Shown here: positions 10,949 through 23,083 of the stretch, piece by piece | How the letters are laid out: the number at the start of each line of letters is the position of its first letter | How positions within the stretch are numbered: the stretch's first letter is position 1 | NCBI GenBank assembly: GCA_039654915.1 | Contig: CM077593.1 | Coordinates: forward strand, 111,029,413-111,093,412 | From: Aquilaria yunnanensis | Taxonomy: Eukaryota; Streptophyta; Magnoliopsida; Malvales; Thymelaeaceae | Direction: 5' to 3' | Length of the DNA stretch: 64,000 nucleotides | Notes under the pieces: model-generated | The model's database searches: none | What the model was told of the DNA's origin: nothing | What the model saw: only the letters and a program-made list of their open reading frames with translations | Translations under genes and position numbers: made by a program

Positions 10949-12247
10949 GACACCCACCCCAACCATTTTTATTAGCTAGCCAGCATCACTTCAGTAGCTC
11001 TACTTTCTGCTTTTAATTTATCTCGTGTAACCCTTCCAATTCCATCGCTACCTCTTCTTCATCTTATAGAATATGGCTATGCCCCCTGGTCTCTACTGCT
11101 TACCAAGGCAAGCTCACCAAGACATTGACAGGCTGAAGCGCCCCCGCCCCTGTCACTCCTTAGCACTCTCCTAGTGAAATTAGCGTTTTTTTTTTAAAAA
11201 AAATATGTAGTTCATAATATCCATAAAATTAACCGAGAACCAAAAAAGAAACATTTGTACTAATTTTGTCTCACATGCTCCTCTTGTATTGATGTACGAT
11301 GATCTCAATGTACGGAAATTGGATTCTCGTTAAAAATTAATTTCTATTTGTCTAATCACAAGAGTTATGAACTGAATCAGAGAACAAATTGAAAACCTAG
11401 CACGAGAACTAAAAGAAAATTAAGTCAGGCTGCCGGCCGGAGTAGTTGAACCGCGGAGTGTCACTTTAACGATGCTGGTATTGGTTATGGTGCCTCCATG
11501 CCTCTAGAGTTGGTGTTTCTGGAGCTGCTTCGGATCTTTGGAGCTCTACCTATGCATTACCCATCAATCAGCAAACAGACATAATTGTATTCTGCCTCAT
11601 GATAACGTGATCAGTCATCAAATGGACATCTATTAGCTATTCATTACTTAAATTCGGTAATAATTTCACTCTACATTTGCCTCATCAATAATTTATCATT
11701 AAAGTGTTACCAATAAACGACTACAATAATCTCGGTGATTGCGAATCTAGAATGTGAATTCTATCATACGTTGCATAATTTCTCATACTTCCGCCGACCA
11801 TTTTATCTTATTTTTTTTCGGTCAATGTAGTGGAATTAGAATTGTCCGTGGTTCCGTAAAATAAATAAATAAATAAATAAAATTAAAATTGTCTGTGGTT
11901 GCTCCCTGTCAGACCATGTCTACTTTTTCAAAAAAATTCAAATTTACCACTAATATTTTAGGTTGTGCTCAATTCTGCCATTAAAATTTTTTTTTATCCC
12001 AAGTTACCACTAATGTTTCAATTGCAGTGGGATTTTAAGTTATATCAAGGTTAGAAATATATATATATATTTAAATAATGTTATATAAATATTATTATGA
12101 AAAATATTACAATGAAACCAATGATTTTAAAAGTATTAAATTCTTTCAAAATCTTATTGAGTATCACCAACAAATTTATTCATTATGTCAAACTTTATTA
12201 ATGATTAAATTTATTAAGTAAAAAATTCTTCAAACATCGATTTGTAC

Positions 12248-12254
<7 letters not shown>
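10949..12254. other. 3' flank of the small gene and intergenic DNA
   Basis: The first 200 bp are presumably 3' UTR. An (AAAT)n run lies at about 11862-11882. No gene is seen. Confidence 0.4.

Positions 12255-12293
<39 letters not shown>
12255..12293 (+). repeat. (TG)n microsatellite
   Basis: An essentially uninterrupted TG dinucleotide tract of about 39 bp, preceded by a short (TA)n run. Confidence 0.95.
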
Positions 12294-12295
<2 letters not shown>

Positions 12296-12445
12296 TATTA
12301 AATTTATGAATTTCTCTAGTAATAATAAAATATTATAATTCAAATTTTGTGTATATATTGTTGTGTATTTTTCATAGAAAATGTCTCATGAATGGGTAAA
12401 AGCACACGCAAGAAAAAAAAAATGAAATGCGGGAAATTTTTTTAA

Positions 12446-12570
12446 AACCATATATATGTTGGTCCAACTATATTTATAAAACAACATCAAGAAAATAAAT
12501 ACTCACTGGCTTCGATCATTATGTTTCAATACATGCATAATGTCAGGCTAAAAACAACTCTAATGCTAAT
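12446..12570 (+). repeat. Direct repeat, left copy (partner at 13798-13922)
   Basis: The segment beginning ACCATATATATGTTGGT and ending CAACTCTAATGCT is repeated with moderate divergence at 13798-13922 (ACCATATATATGTTGGT... to CAACTCTAGTGCT). The two copies flank the ACGGTATACC-type MITE, so the MITE probably inserted into one unit of an older tandem duplication. Confidence 0.65.
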
Positions 12571-12924
12571 TAGTCTTATCAACATTTTTATCTTCCAACA
12601 TTTTTTAGGAAGAAAATAGTAGAATGAATTAAATATAAAAAATTATAGCAATTGTAACCAAGACAATTGTATTTAAATAGTCAAATGATTTTGGAAGAAA
12701 AAAATAAATTTTTTTAAAAATCATACGAAAATTATTATATTTAAATAGTTATAAAAACTTTTGAAGTTAAAGCTAGAGCTATTATCCAAAAAAATTATTA
12801 CAAGAATACAAATGGATGCTAACAATAAACAACGCAAGCACCATAGTGCGATGGAGGAAGAAGTAAAGGCCAGATAGTCCATTAGCAAGGTATTAAATAC
12901 TATTTCCGCTAGGTATAACACAAC

Positions 12925-13660
12925 CCTTTAATTTCAATATATACCATATGGTATACTGTATCGCATATTATTACCGTTTTCACATAAAAAATTAAAAATT
13001 TAAAAAAAATTGCACATTTTTATATGTATTCTAAATTTTCTCATTATAATGTTTCAAATATCAATAAAATAAATATGAAAGATGATATTTTTATACAAAA
13101 AATATAAAAAAAAATTGTATAGAAAGCAAAATAAATATTACTCAATAAAAAAACCAAATTATTACCACATGAGAAAAAAAAATACTCTAATAAAAATAAT
13201 ATATTTTCTAATACCACATTAAATTCCTAAGTAGCTCAAATTATATTTCTCTTTTATGGCTGTCATATCTCTAAGACAAAGTTTCATATTATAATATCAA
13301 AAGAAAAGGTAACAAAAAAAAATAAAAGTAAATATTTATGTTAAAATGTGTGTATAAATTATATTTTACTATTTTACATATTTATGTATAATATTTTGAT
13401 GTAAAATGACAAAAAAATAATGTTACACATGCCTTATGAGAAATAGGAAATTATGGAATGAACTTCATATTATTTTGTGGTATATCATAGTATTCTGACA
13501 AAATGTACATAAAAGTTGACTGGTATATGAAATACCACGAAATATCACGATATAGCATAGTACTTCATGTGAAAAATAATAAAATATAAAAATATTTATA
13601 CCGTATACTACTTACCAGTCTATATTGCTATATACTGTGATATACCGCAGTATTAAAGAC
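12925..13660 (-). mobile_element. AT-rich MITE with GTATACCGTAT-type ends, copy 1
   Basis: This 0.74-kb AT-rich element matches 22293-23012 over its whole length in the opposite orientation. The shared landmarks come in the same order: a GGTATACCGTATGG-type end, a GTCATTTTACAT block, an AATATTTACTTTTATT block and a terminal GCGGTATA/CAGTATA-type end. Coding capacity is absent. The superfamily cannot be assigned because the exact ends and target duplications are not clear. Confidence 0.65.
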
Positions 13661-13797
13661 TATGTTCATTACTCAGCCAACAGGAATGCATTTCACTACT
13701 TAAGATGCTAAAACCATTGCAATAAATGTAAAAATTCTTTCCTTTAATTCATACTTTGTAAAAAAAAATTAAGTTTATATGAAATTAGAACTAATCT

Positions 13798-13922
13798 CAA
13801 ACCATATATATGTTGGTACAATTATTTTTATTTGAAAGAACACCAAGAAAAAAAGTAGATATACATTGATTTCAGTCACAATGTTTCAATTTGTGGATAA
13901 TTTTAAGCAAAGAGCAACTCTA
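13798..13922 (+). repeat. Direct repeat, right copy (partner at 12446-12570)
   Basis: This is the second copy of the repeat described at 12446. It lies 1,352 bp downstream, on the other side of the MITE. Confidence 0.65.
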
Positions 13923-15951
13923 GTGCTCAGTCATGATGATATAATTAATACCTATAAATAAAAAAAATCCCCAAAACAATTGATCAAGCTTTATACAATA
14001 AACATTGGTAGAAGCCAAAAGCACTTTAGTATCAACAATTAAAATTTGAAGTACTAGATAGACATAATATAGTATTGCTTTTTCTACGACTTATTTTTGT
14101 CAACAATTTGTATTTTCATTGATAAGAATTTTCTATTTACATATTATTATTGTAGTCTCTTGTGCCCGAAGTGAATAAAAAAAAAGCCAACTAACTTTAT
14201 ACGATTTGACATTCTCTAGTTTTTTATTATTTATAGTTTGTCTTGTAATCCTAGTAAGTTATATGATCTAAAATTTTTTACATTTTGGGTTTATATAATC
14301 TATATGATTATTGGTTCTTAAAAAAATAAATTATTAGATAATTGTTCTATTGTTTCTTTACGATAGGAAATCATTTTAGATGAGATTATATCATTTTTTA
14401 AATTATATTTATCTTAATCACAAACTGATTTAAATTTAATCCTAATTTTTAATTTGTAATCCAAATTTAGAGATAAGTCAATAATTGCGGCTTTGATTGC
14501 CATATGTCATTACTCTATTACTTTATAGAGGTAAGGGTATATTTGGTAGACGACATATAAAATATTACTGTTGACTTACTAAAAAGGGGGAAAGTGTACT
14601 ACGTGTCAGCTCTACAATCCCTCTCATTAAAGAAAAATCAAAATCACCCTTAGATGTATCCTCTTTTATATATATAAGTAATTTCAAGATCTATAAGTAA
14701 TTTATCATTTTTCCTTTAATAGACTTTGCTCCACCTTCACTAGCATTTTCATTGCATATGTTGCCTACAACACTTCCACCGCCAACTCTAACTCTCTTCA
14801 CTGTCAATCCTCATTCCTCTGTCACCTTTCCCTACAAACTCGTGGTCGCATGCTCGTCCTAACCTACCCTACATCTAAGTCAATCTTCACCAATTTGCTG
14901 CTCTCCTTGGTAACACAATCATAGCCCATCCTAAGCCTAACCCTAACTTTGACTGCATCAGCCCACAGACCTCGGGCAATCGGCTTGAGCTCTTACTAAT
15001 GCCTTGGCCACCAACAAGATTTCTTTACATAATCTCAATTGAACTAAGAATGGGCTTTTGTTTACCAGTACAATTTTGGCTTTGGAAAAAAAAAAAAGAA
15101 AGAGGTTGCACTGGTGGTCAGATACACAAAGACATATCAGTTTGTGTTGTCACATATGAGACCATGTTTCGTAGCAAAGAGGAAAGCCTTAAACCGAGTG
15201 TCCATTGGGGGTAAGGAGTTGGGGCGGAGACATAATAGTGAGGGTGGATTACATTGGCAATGAAGGGGTTTGAGGCGACGGGTGCGCTAAAGATGCTGAT
15301 GAAGGTAGGTCAGAGTTTGTTAAAGAAAAGGATAAATTGTTTAAAGTCTTAAAATTTATTAAAAGTTACATTATCACCCTAAAATTTCAAAACCTACAAC
15401 CTTTAACAATCGGGGGTCAATTTGAGCCAATTTTGAAATATTTGTGGGAATTTTGGAAAAAAAAATTTTGTGACAAATTTGGTCCCAATCCAAAACATTA
15501 GTGAAAAATTTGATATTTTTGCCCATTTTTTTTTCCTCTACATGTTTTTTATAGTCTTTGCCTTTGATAGTTCAATTCAATAACAATTTTTGTCAATTTT
15601 TTTAAGATTTATTATTGAATTCAATTATTTGCTGCAAATAATAGTTGTTTGTATGTCGAGGATTGCTGTTTTCACAATCATAATTCAAGTTCTTGACTTG
15701 TTAGTTTGTTTTTCTAACTTCATATCTTTTTAATCTCCATTGCTCAATTGATCTTATTTTGCACTAACCCAAGTGTTTGTTTCCATCGAGTTTGCCTTCA
15801 AATTTATAATAGATTCAAGAGTTAATTAGGACTAGATCTATCTATGTCTGCTTTCCCTACAGGTTTGGCATATTAGGTTCACTCGATTCCTTTGACTTCT
15901 TTATTAAGAGCATTCTTTTCTTTGACAATGGTTTTGCAGTCTAACAAATTA
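13923..15951. other. AT-rich intergenic DNA
   Basis: No gene or bounded element can be supported. A slightly more GC-rich patch at 14730-15310 has only short random frames and could be a decayed element interior. Confidence 0.4.
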
Positions 15952-16270
15952 AGAGCCAACTTATTTCAACTTAATCTAAAATGATCTATTTTTATTTTTA
16001 TATCTATTTTACCTGAAACTAATTTTATTTAAAAAATAATATTATATGGTTGCAAAATCTATTATAAATACAATTTTTACAATCTTACTAAATTTTTATG
16101 AATTTTTCTATCTTTAGGCATTAAAAAATTCATAAAAATTTAATAACAAAATGAAAATTTACTTTCAAATAGATTATTGTATCTAAATAATATTAGCTTT
16201 CAAATAAATTTGGTTTGAGGAAAAAATATATAAAAGTAAAGATAAACCATTTTAAAATAAATTGGCACTA
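15952..16270. mobile_element. Palindromic (foldback) MITE, copy 2
   Basis: AGAGCCAACTTATTT at the left is inverted at the right end as AAATAAATTGGCACT, and the two halves are imperfect reverse complements about a centre near 16115. The sequence is clearly related to the palindrome at 6700-7022, sharing the ATTTTTATGAATTTTT and CATAAAAATTTA blocks. Confidence 0.6.
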
Positions 16271-16860
16271 AATAATTACAGAGCACTATATTTTTATGTC
16301 ATTGTGTTGGTTAAATGGTTTACTGGGTAAGGCATTTTTTCCTAAAATTTTGGTTATATTATTTTTCTCTAAAATTACTTCATTTGCCATTATTTGTCTA
16401 GAAATTGCAGTAGCTGTTTTTTTTTTTTAACACTAAATGTGACACCCTAAAACCTACCCTAAGAGTTTCAGGACAATGACATGCCGTATACTTAAGAAAA
16501 TGAATTCCCCTAAGCATGCAAGGCAATATTATTCCAAATAATTCCAAACTTATAGATTCAACTTTTGAGAATAAGTGGTAGAGCAACTACAATCCTTGAA
16601 ATCGAAACATAATTCATAAAATATCATCATTCTAATGAATGAGATGAAATCCAAAGTCTTTCCTAAACATAAATAAATTTCTAGCAATAGTAATAACAAA
16701 ATATTCCTAACTATTTCAAACCGCAGCTGGTCTTGTAGTTACTCATGCTAGCTAGCTCGAAGTACTCGTTATCTGTATGATGAGGTGAAAACAAGATGAG
16801 CATAAATGCCCAATAGGTAGCGGATTTTGAAAGTAGAATACAATATACAAACATATAAGT

Positions 16861-19594
16861 GGTGTTTGAAAGTGGAAAACAGTTTTCTTTTTCCTTTTTT
16901 GTTTATAGTTTTCATTTTTTATGTATAGTTTTCTAAGATGCTTTTTAGAAAACATGTTTAGTTGTTTTCACAAGAAAACAATTTTCTAGAAATGAATAAT
17001 TGGAGAATATGCTTAATTGAGAAAATTTTCTTCTTAACAAGATTATATATTCTTGCATGGTTAAAATATTCAAATATAGTACTCATATAAAATAAAAAAA
17101 CATGTTTATTTGGTAAAAAAAAAAGCTATCTTAGTCATAATATTAAGAAAGAATTATTAAAAAAATAAAGCTTTAGAATAAAAAAATCAACTAAAATGCA
17201 GAGGTAACTACATTAAAAGGAAAATCAATTTCATAAAATAAGAAGTACCAACTTCAAAATCCAGAAATTAAACCATTTTTATTAGGAAAAGATTATTTAA
17301 GACAATAATAGTTTTAAGTCTTGCTAGGTGAAATTCAATACTTAGGTGTATACAAGTATAACTACTTAGCAATTCCCATAAAAACAAAACTTTATAGTTA
17401 CAACTCAAATGTTGTGGATTGGGCCTTAATTCACTTCTGTAGTGAAATCCAATATCTGATTCTATCAATATTTAAGAGAACAAGTAACAACAATATTCAA
17501 TTTCTGTCAAATACTTCACAATAATAATGTCTACTTTAGAGTGGGCGACAACTAGCAAAAATTCGACTTTAGATTAATTACATGTGGATTAACTAATAAC
17601 TCCAAAATTTTGGCAGCAACAATCAACTTCATAGCCTTACTTTAACCGTGATCAACCATCAATCACCATAATTCAAAAATCAAACAGTTACTTACCAGTT
17701 TAAATAGGAGTTTGAAAAGAAGAGGATAATTAAATAACAACTAAATGAATACAAAATGGCATCGAAATGTATACAGTAGCAATACACAAATTGGTAAGGG
17801 AAGAACAGAGACATTATAGTATCAACAACTAAACATATAAGGTACAACCCAAAAGAAACAAAGATGAAAGAAAAAACAAGTAACCAGTTTTATCCGACTT
17901 GTAGGCTAACCTAGCATAGGCTTTAGGTTACTATTAATCAAAAGCTAATAGCAGTTAGGGATTAGTAGAAACTTGGGACAATTACCAACTCTCATTTAAT
18001 GAACTTAACTAGCCAATACTAAATGATCATTAGCACAAAATACTAGACAAAGCACAGCATGTTAAGGAGTTAGAAAAAAGGAATCGAGAACAAAAGTAAG
18101 ACAGCTAGGAAGTTAATCACATAACACTTGTGCGATTACAAGCTCAGCTTGGGCTTGGTTAGAAAATGAAGCCGATAACATTAGCTGTGCAATCTATCTA
18201 TATTTGGCATTAAACCTGTGACCAGGTATAAGAAAACAAAGTAAAAACATAGACTTGATATCGCATAATATGCACATACACACATACTAATCTCAATTTA
18301 ACAACTAGATTTCAAATTTCACAAAACAATGCTACTTGGAAGAAGAAGTGACTGAATGTTTACTATTAAGGGAACTAATTAAGGCTTGGTAGATAAACAA
18401 GATATAAGAAACCAAGGAACTAAAAGGTAAAACCTAGCACTTCACTTGTAAGCTTGCAAAAGGCACCTGGATAACCTGAAAATTAGCACAAAAAAAAAGG
18501 ACATTAATTACCACTTTGAAATGATGAGTTACATAGGAAATGAGAGGATTCAAACTATATGTATATAGATTCAACAAATAAACATATATATATGGGGAAA
18601 ATTTGAAGACTAATGTGTAAACAAGCTAGAAATCACTCACACTATTTGGAGCAAAGCCTATTTAACCCTCAATCAAATGAGCTCCAGGTTCCATTTTGTT
18701 GCTGCCCAACAGCTTTATTTTCAGTAAAACCATGTTGTTACTATTAACATAGTTATATCTCATTGCTCAGACATCGAAATTTCAAATCATAAAATTTTCA
18801 ATAAACTATACAGATAAGGTTATAATTCTGCTAAATATCAGCTCCAAATATGCATCATATGAATTATAGCATAATTTATGACATTTCAATTCATTGTAAT
18901 CCAATAGCTTCATTTTCAGCATATCCATGTTGTACTAATATAGCTATATATCACTGTTCAGACACTAGAATTTCAAACCATAAAATTTTCAGTAAACTAC
19001 ATAAATAAGTTATAATTCTGTTGTATATTAGCTTCAAATATGTATCACATGAATTATAGCATAATTTATAATAGTTTAGTTCATTGTTGTCCAGTAGCTC
19101 CAGTTCTAATAGAACTATATCATACTAAAATAGTCATATTTCACTATTTAGACATTTTCCGGCTCTTCATTGTTCTCTGACTTGGATAGTTGAGCCAGCA
19201 TTTCAAAGCAAAAAAAAAAAATTGAAACCAAATCCAGAAAATGAGATTTGAGAGAGATCACAATGGAAGGTGAGGGAAAATAGAGAGAGAGAGAGATTAT
19301 ACTAGATTATCACTTGTCACTGGTGTGGAGAGGGAGGTTGAAGGTGCCAGAGAAGGAAGAGGTCGGTTGTGCAAGAGAGAGAAAGAGGGCATGATTCACA
19401 TGAGAGGTTTTTTTGTTTTTTGAGAAAATGGAAAATAGGTAAATGTTAGTTTACTAATTCTTTGTAATATGAAAAATTGTTTTCCAAGAAAAATGAACAA
19501 GAAAAATACTTAACTAAACATGTTTTATTTTCATTTTCTAATTTTTAGAAAATTTTCTAAAAAAATTGGAGAATTTTCTAGAACTAAACACTCC
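16861..19594. mobile_element. Large non-autonomous hAT-like element
   Basis: The left end (GGTGTTTGAAAGTGGAAAAC) and the right end read on the other strand (GGAGTGTTTAGTTCTAGAAAA) are inverted GTGTTTG-type termini, followed on both sides by ATTTTCTA/TAGAAAAT-rich subterminal DNA containing a shared AACATGTTTAGTT motif. Bases flanking the ends (TATAAGTG and TATATGGG) could be a decayed 8-bp duplication. The 2.7-kb interior encodes no transposase and contains a 190-bp tandem repeat. Confidence 0.55.
18701..19150 (+). repeat. Tandem repeat, about 2.3 copies of a 190-195-bp unit
   Basis: Unit starts are marked by AGCTTTATTTTCAG (18711), AGCTTCATTTTCAG (18906) and AGCTCCAGTTCT (19096), giving periods of 195 and 190 bp. 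The first two units share the ATCATATGAATTATAGCATA block near their ends. It lies inside the hAT-like element. Confidence 0.75.
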
Positions 19595-20571
19595 TATATG
19601 GGTCAAATAGAAATAATTCTTATAAAATAATAACATAAACCTCAACAGAAAAACATTTGAAGAGTCTAAAAACAATTGATGTAATAGTAATTTTAAGAAG
19701 TGAGCAAATAATATTTATCAATAAAAATAATTAACTAGAACAGAGCATTTCAAAGTACATTAACATAATATAAATTTAAAGCATAGTGAGTAAGGGATCA
19801 TTGTGACTATATCTAAATTACTGTAGTACGTCTAGAACCAACTAAGAATCACTATCGATTGAATACATAGAAGAATTAGTCCTAAAAACAGTGTACTGTG
19901 AAACGGAAAATGAAAGATAATAACTCTGCGTTGAGGGTCCAGAAACCTGCTTTCCTAGCAATATTGACACAAAACCAACACTCAAAAAATAAAGTTAGAA
20001 CAGAAATTTAGAGCATTGCAATTAGTATAAAATTTTAGTGCAAAATATCACAATCAAAACATATTTGATCCTAACTTAATTAATCAAATACAATATGTTG
20101 TATAAATAAGATAGAATTCAATTAAGTAGATAAAAAAGTAAATAAATTAAACAGTTGGAAAATAATTTCAGAATTAAACATGTATTTGAAAACTCTTATT
20201 CTAATTGAAAACCAATTTAATGAAAAATAATTTTAAATCACAATATTAAAGGATTATAAAGTTGGAAAACTTAACACTTTGAAGAAGTAATATATCCATA
20301 ATATCAAAACAATTTGAATTTAGAAATTGTGGTAGCCACTTACCTCAAAATGCAACTTTCCAACTCTTAAAATAATTGTTTAGCCACTTAAAATAATTAT
20401 GTAAAAGCTTATGTCAAAATATAACCAATTTAAGGAAAAACCCTAAATAATTGCCTGACAGTGTCCTAAATGAATGTTTCTAGAGCCTAAGAACTCGTTG
20501 AATCAGTGTTAAAAGCCTCAGGGACTAATATTATAGTTAACCCGATTACATGCATCAACATTCTAGTTGCA

Positions 20572-21579
20572 GGGGTAAAATCCATATTTGGTCCCCTAAC
20601 TTTAAGGGTTGTCCTAATGTGGTCCCTTATCTCTAAAAGTGACTATTAAAGTCCTTTAACTCAACTAACGTATCCTATTTTGGTCCCTACTGTCAGTTCT
20701 GCAGTTATGTTGGATGGAAATTGCCTACATGGCACATAGATTGCCACGTGGCAGCTTCTTTTATGATAAGAAGTGACTAGATTGGGAAAATAATAAAGTT
20801 AAAGCTAAAATTGACATAAAATAATTTTAGTGACCTAAAAGCTAGTTAACCCAATCTTCCCCCATCTTCCCTAATCTCGCTGTCACGCCTCCCCAATTCA
20901 ATCCTCGCCGCCCCTTTGCATTGCTTCCAGGATGGCTGCGGCGTTCGCCAGAACATTGCTGAGGGTGATGGAACGCACTCTCAGGCTGCGCCTGTACCGG
21001 GATCGGCTTCGCGGCCAGCAGGTAGCGAGGACTGGCGAGATGGAGGGCGGCGAGAAGACTAGCGAGACGGACTAGCGAGAAGATTGGCAAGACGGAGGGC
21101 GAGACGGAGGGCGGTGAGACGGACTGGCCAGAGGACTGGCGAGATGGAGGGCGAGACGGAGGGCGGCGAGATGGTGGATGACGAGGAAGTGGCCAAGTGG
21201 GTATCAAGGTGGATTTCCGGTTGGCAGCGGGTAGGCCGGAGATGGTCGGCAACGGCCAGCTCGAATCCAAGAAGATTTGGGGAAGATAGAAATTAAGAAT
21301 TAATGTCACTTAAAGTCCTTAGAATTATGTGTTTCATTAATTTTAGCCTATTATTTATTGTTCTTTTATTCTAGCCACTTATTGTTATGACATAGGATGC
21401 CACGTGGCAAAGTAAGTGCGACATAGGTAATTTCCGTCAAAGATAACTACTTAATTGACAGAATGGACCAAAATAGGACAAGCTAAGAGAGGTAAAGGAC
21501 TTTAATATGCACTTTTGAAGATAAGGGACCACTTTGGGACAACCCTTAAAGTTAGGGGACCAAATTTGGATTTTACCCC
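20572..21579. mobile_element. Pack-MULE-like Mutator element with GC-rich interior
   Basis: The ends are long inverted repeats (at least 135 bp, about 90% alike by eye) starting GGGGTAAAATCCA on both strands. Each is followed by a matching GGTCCCCTAACTTTAAGGGT block. The flanks carry a perfect TAGTTGCA duplication (20564-20571 and 21580-21587), extendable to 9 bp if one G is shared. Nine bases is the Mutator length. Just inside lie CCACGTGGCA motifs on both sides. The interior, 20860-21300, is abruptly GC-rich and partly made of GAGACGGAGGGC-type tandem units. It looks like captured or expanded foreign DNA. No gene can be named. Confidence 0.75.
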
Positions 21580-22292
21580 TAGTTGCAGTGACCAAATTAT
21601 AACTTTTCAATATTTAGGATCTACGTGAACCCGTCTCCATACCCTAGGAACCTATGTTGTAATTCACTCAAATTTGCCCAAATCATTGCATCTTCGTCTT
21701 CTCCGTTCTTAACCTTACTGCAACTCGCGGATCATCCCGTATCCAGACAAAACCTACCCAAACTTATTTTTAATTTATCCTAAACAATTCCCAAACATCA
21801 ATTATCTCTTCCAATCATAAAAAAAAAAAATATATTCAATTAAATCATTACACCAAATCTCATTTTAAGTTCTAAAAATATCTAACATATGTACTAAAAA
21901 TAACTAACAATCACTTATTATTATTCTTTTAAAAAAAAAATTTACAAATTGCTTCCACTTGATCCTCAATTACCACGTGAGAAAATGAAAGAAATATCAA
22001 AACACTAATTTCTTATTTTCCTCTTTTAACCACCCATTTTTCCCTTCAACAATATGTCTCTGTCTCCTTTTTCGCGTACTTCCTATTCCTATTTTTCAAC
22101 CTTTTCCTTGCTTGTTATTCCTTTTTTTTTTTTTTGTTGTTTCTTCTGGTAGCCCTTAACCCAAATACTCAAAATAATAAAATATACTAAATTAGTTGGG
22201 TCATGACATCCTAGTTTCAGAACTTGATCACCTAACACTAATCATAATCACAAAGGATAATCTATGTGCATTAGGCATAGAGTTAAATGTCA

Positions 22293-23012
22293 CGGTATAC
22301 CGTATGGTATATCACTTACCGTAGGTAAGTAATATGTAGTATAAATGTTTTAATATTTTATTATTTTATCATACAATATACCACAATATATTGTGATATT
22401 TTGTAGCATTTTACATACCACTCACTTTTTGTATATATTTTGTCTAAAAATTGCGGTATACCTCAAATATCGTAAGATATATACTGCAGTATTTTATTTT
22501 TTACAGATGCATGTGTGATATTTTTTTGTCATTTTACATTTAAATATAATAAATATATAAAATATTAAAATATAATTAATACACGTATCATAAAATAAAT
22601 ATTTACTTTTATTCTTTTGGTTACTTTTCTTAGTTTACATAAAAAATTAATGGTTACTTTAAATCATCTAGGAACTCAATGTGATACTAGAAAATGTATT
22701 GTCATTATTAAAGTATTATTTTTTCTCTTATATCAATAAATTAGTTTCTTTCTGAGTATTTTATATTTTTTTATATTTTTTGTATTAAAAAAAATCTTCT
22801 ATCATATATATTTTATTTATATTTGATAAATTATGATGAGAAAAATTAGAATATATATAAAGTGTGTAAAAAAAATTATTGAATTTATATCATCTTAAAA
22901 TAATATTCTAACATTTATTTTTTTTACAAAATGGTAACGGTATGCGGAAAGGTATAACATACGGTATACCTTAAAAATTTGGGGTGCAGTATACGTATTG
23001 GTAACTGTATTT
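22293..23012 (+). mobile_element. AT-rich MITE with GTATACCGTAT-type ends, copy 2
   Basis: This is an inverted relative of 12925-13660. The left end carries ACGGTATACCGTATGGTATA. The right end carries a decayed inverted version (ACATACGGTATACC). Flanking TTAAAT motifs occur on both sides. It interrupts a short direct repeat whose uninterrupted partner is seen around 23240-23340, which supports its being a later insertion. Confidence 0.65.
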
Positions 23013-23071
23013 AACATATTGGCTGTGGGTAGGTGTTAGGTAAATCGATTTTGGACTTGAGTTATCATAAA

Positions 23072-23083
23072 TGGTATTAGAGC
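23072..23083 (+). other. Primer-binding-site-like sequence of a decayed LTR retroelement
   Basis: TGGTATTAGAGC differs by one C-to-T change from the initiator Met-tRNA primer site. It follows ...TTATCATAAA, which could be an LTR end. No gag or pol frame remains downstream. Confidence 0.4.

Larger units (their letters stand above)
16438..22208. mobile_element. Probable solo LTR of a Ty3/gypsy element, interrupted by two insertions
   Basis: The outer ends are TGTGACACCC at the left and GGGTCATGACA at the right, the TG...CA form common in long plant gypsy LTRs. The phrase AGATGAGCATAAATGCCCA near 16796 also resembles Tekay/Del-type LTRs. Removing the nested hAT element (16861-19594) and the Mutator-like element (20572-21579 plus its target duplication) leaves about 2 kb. 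A 5-bp target duplication is not visible, so the outer ends are tentative. Confidence 0.4.

Noticed and set aside
20842..21309. 155-codon minus-strand open frame
   Set aside because: It lies inside the Pack-MULE-like element, is low-complexity (Pro/Ser/Arg) and follows the tandem GAGACGGAGGGC units; it shows no protein family features.
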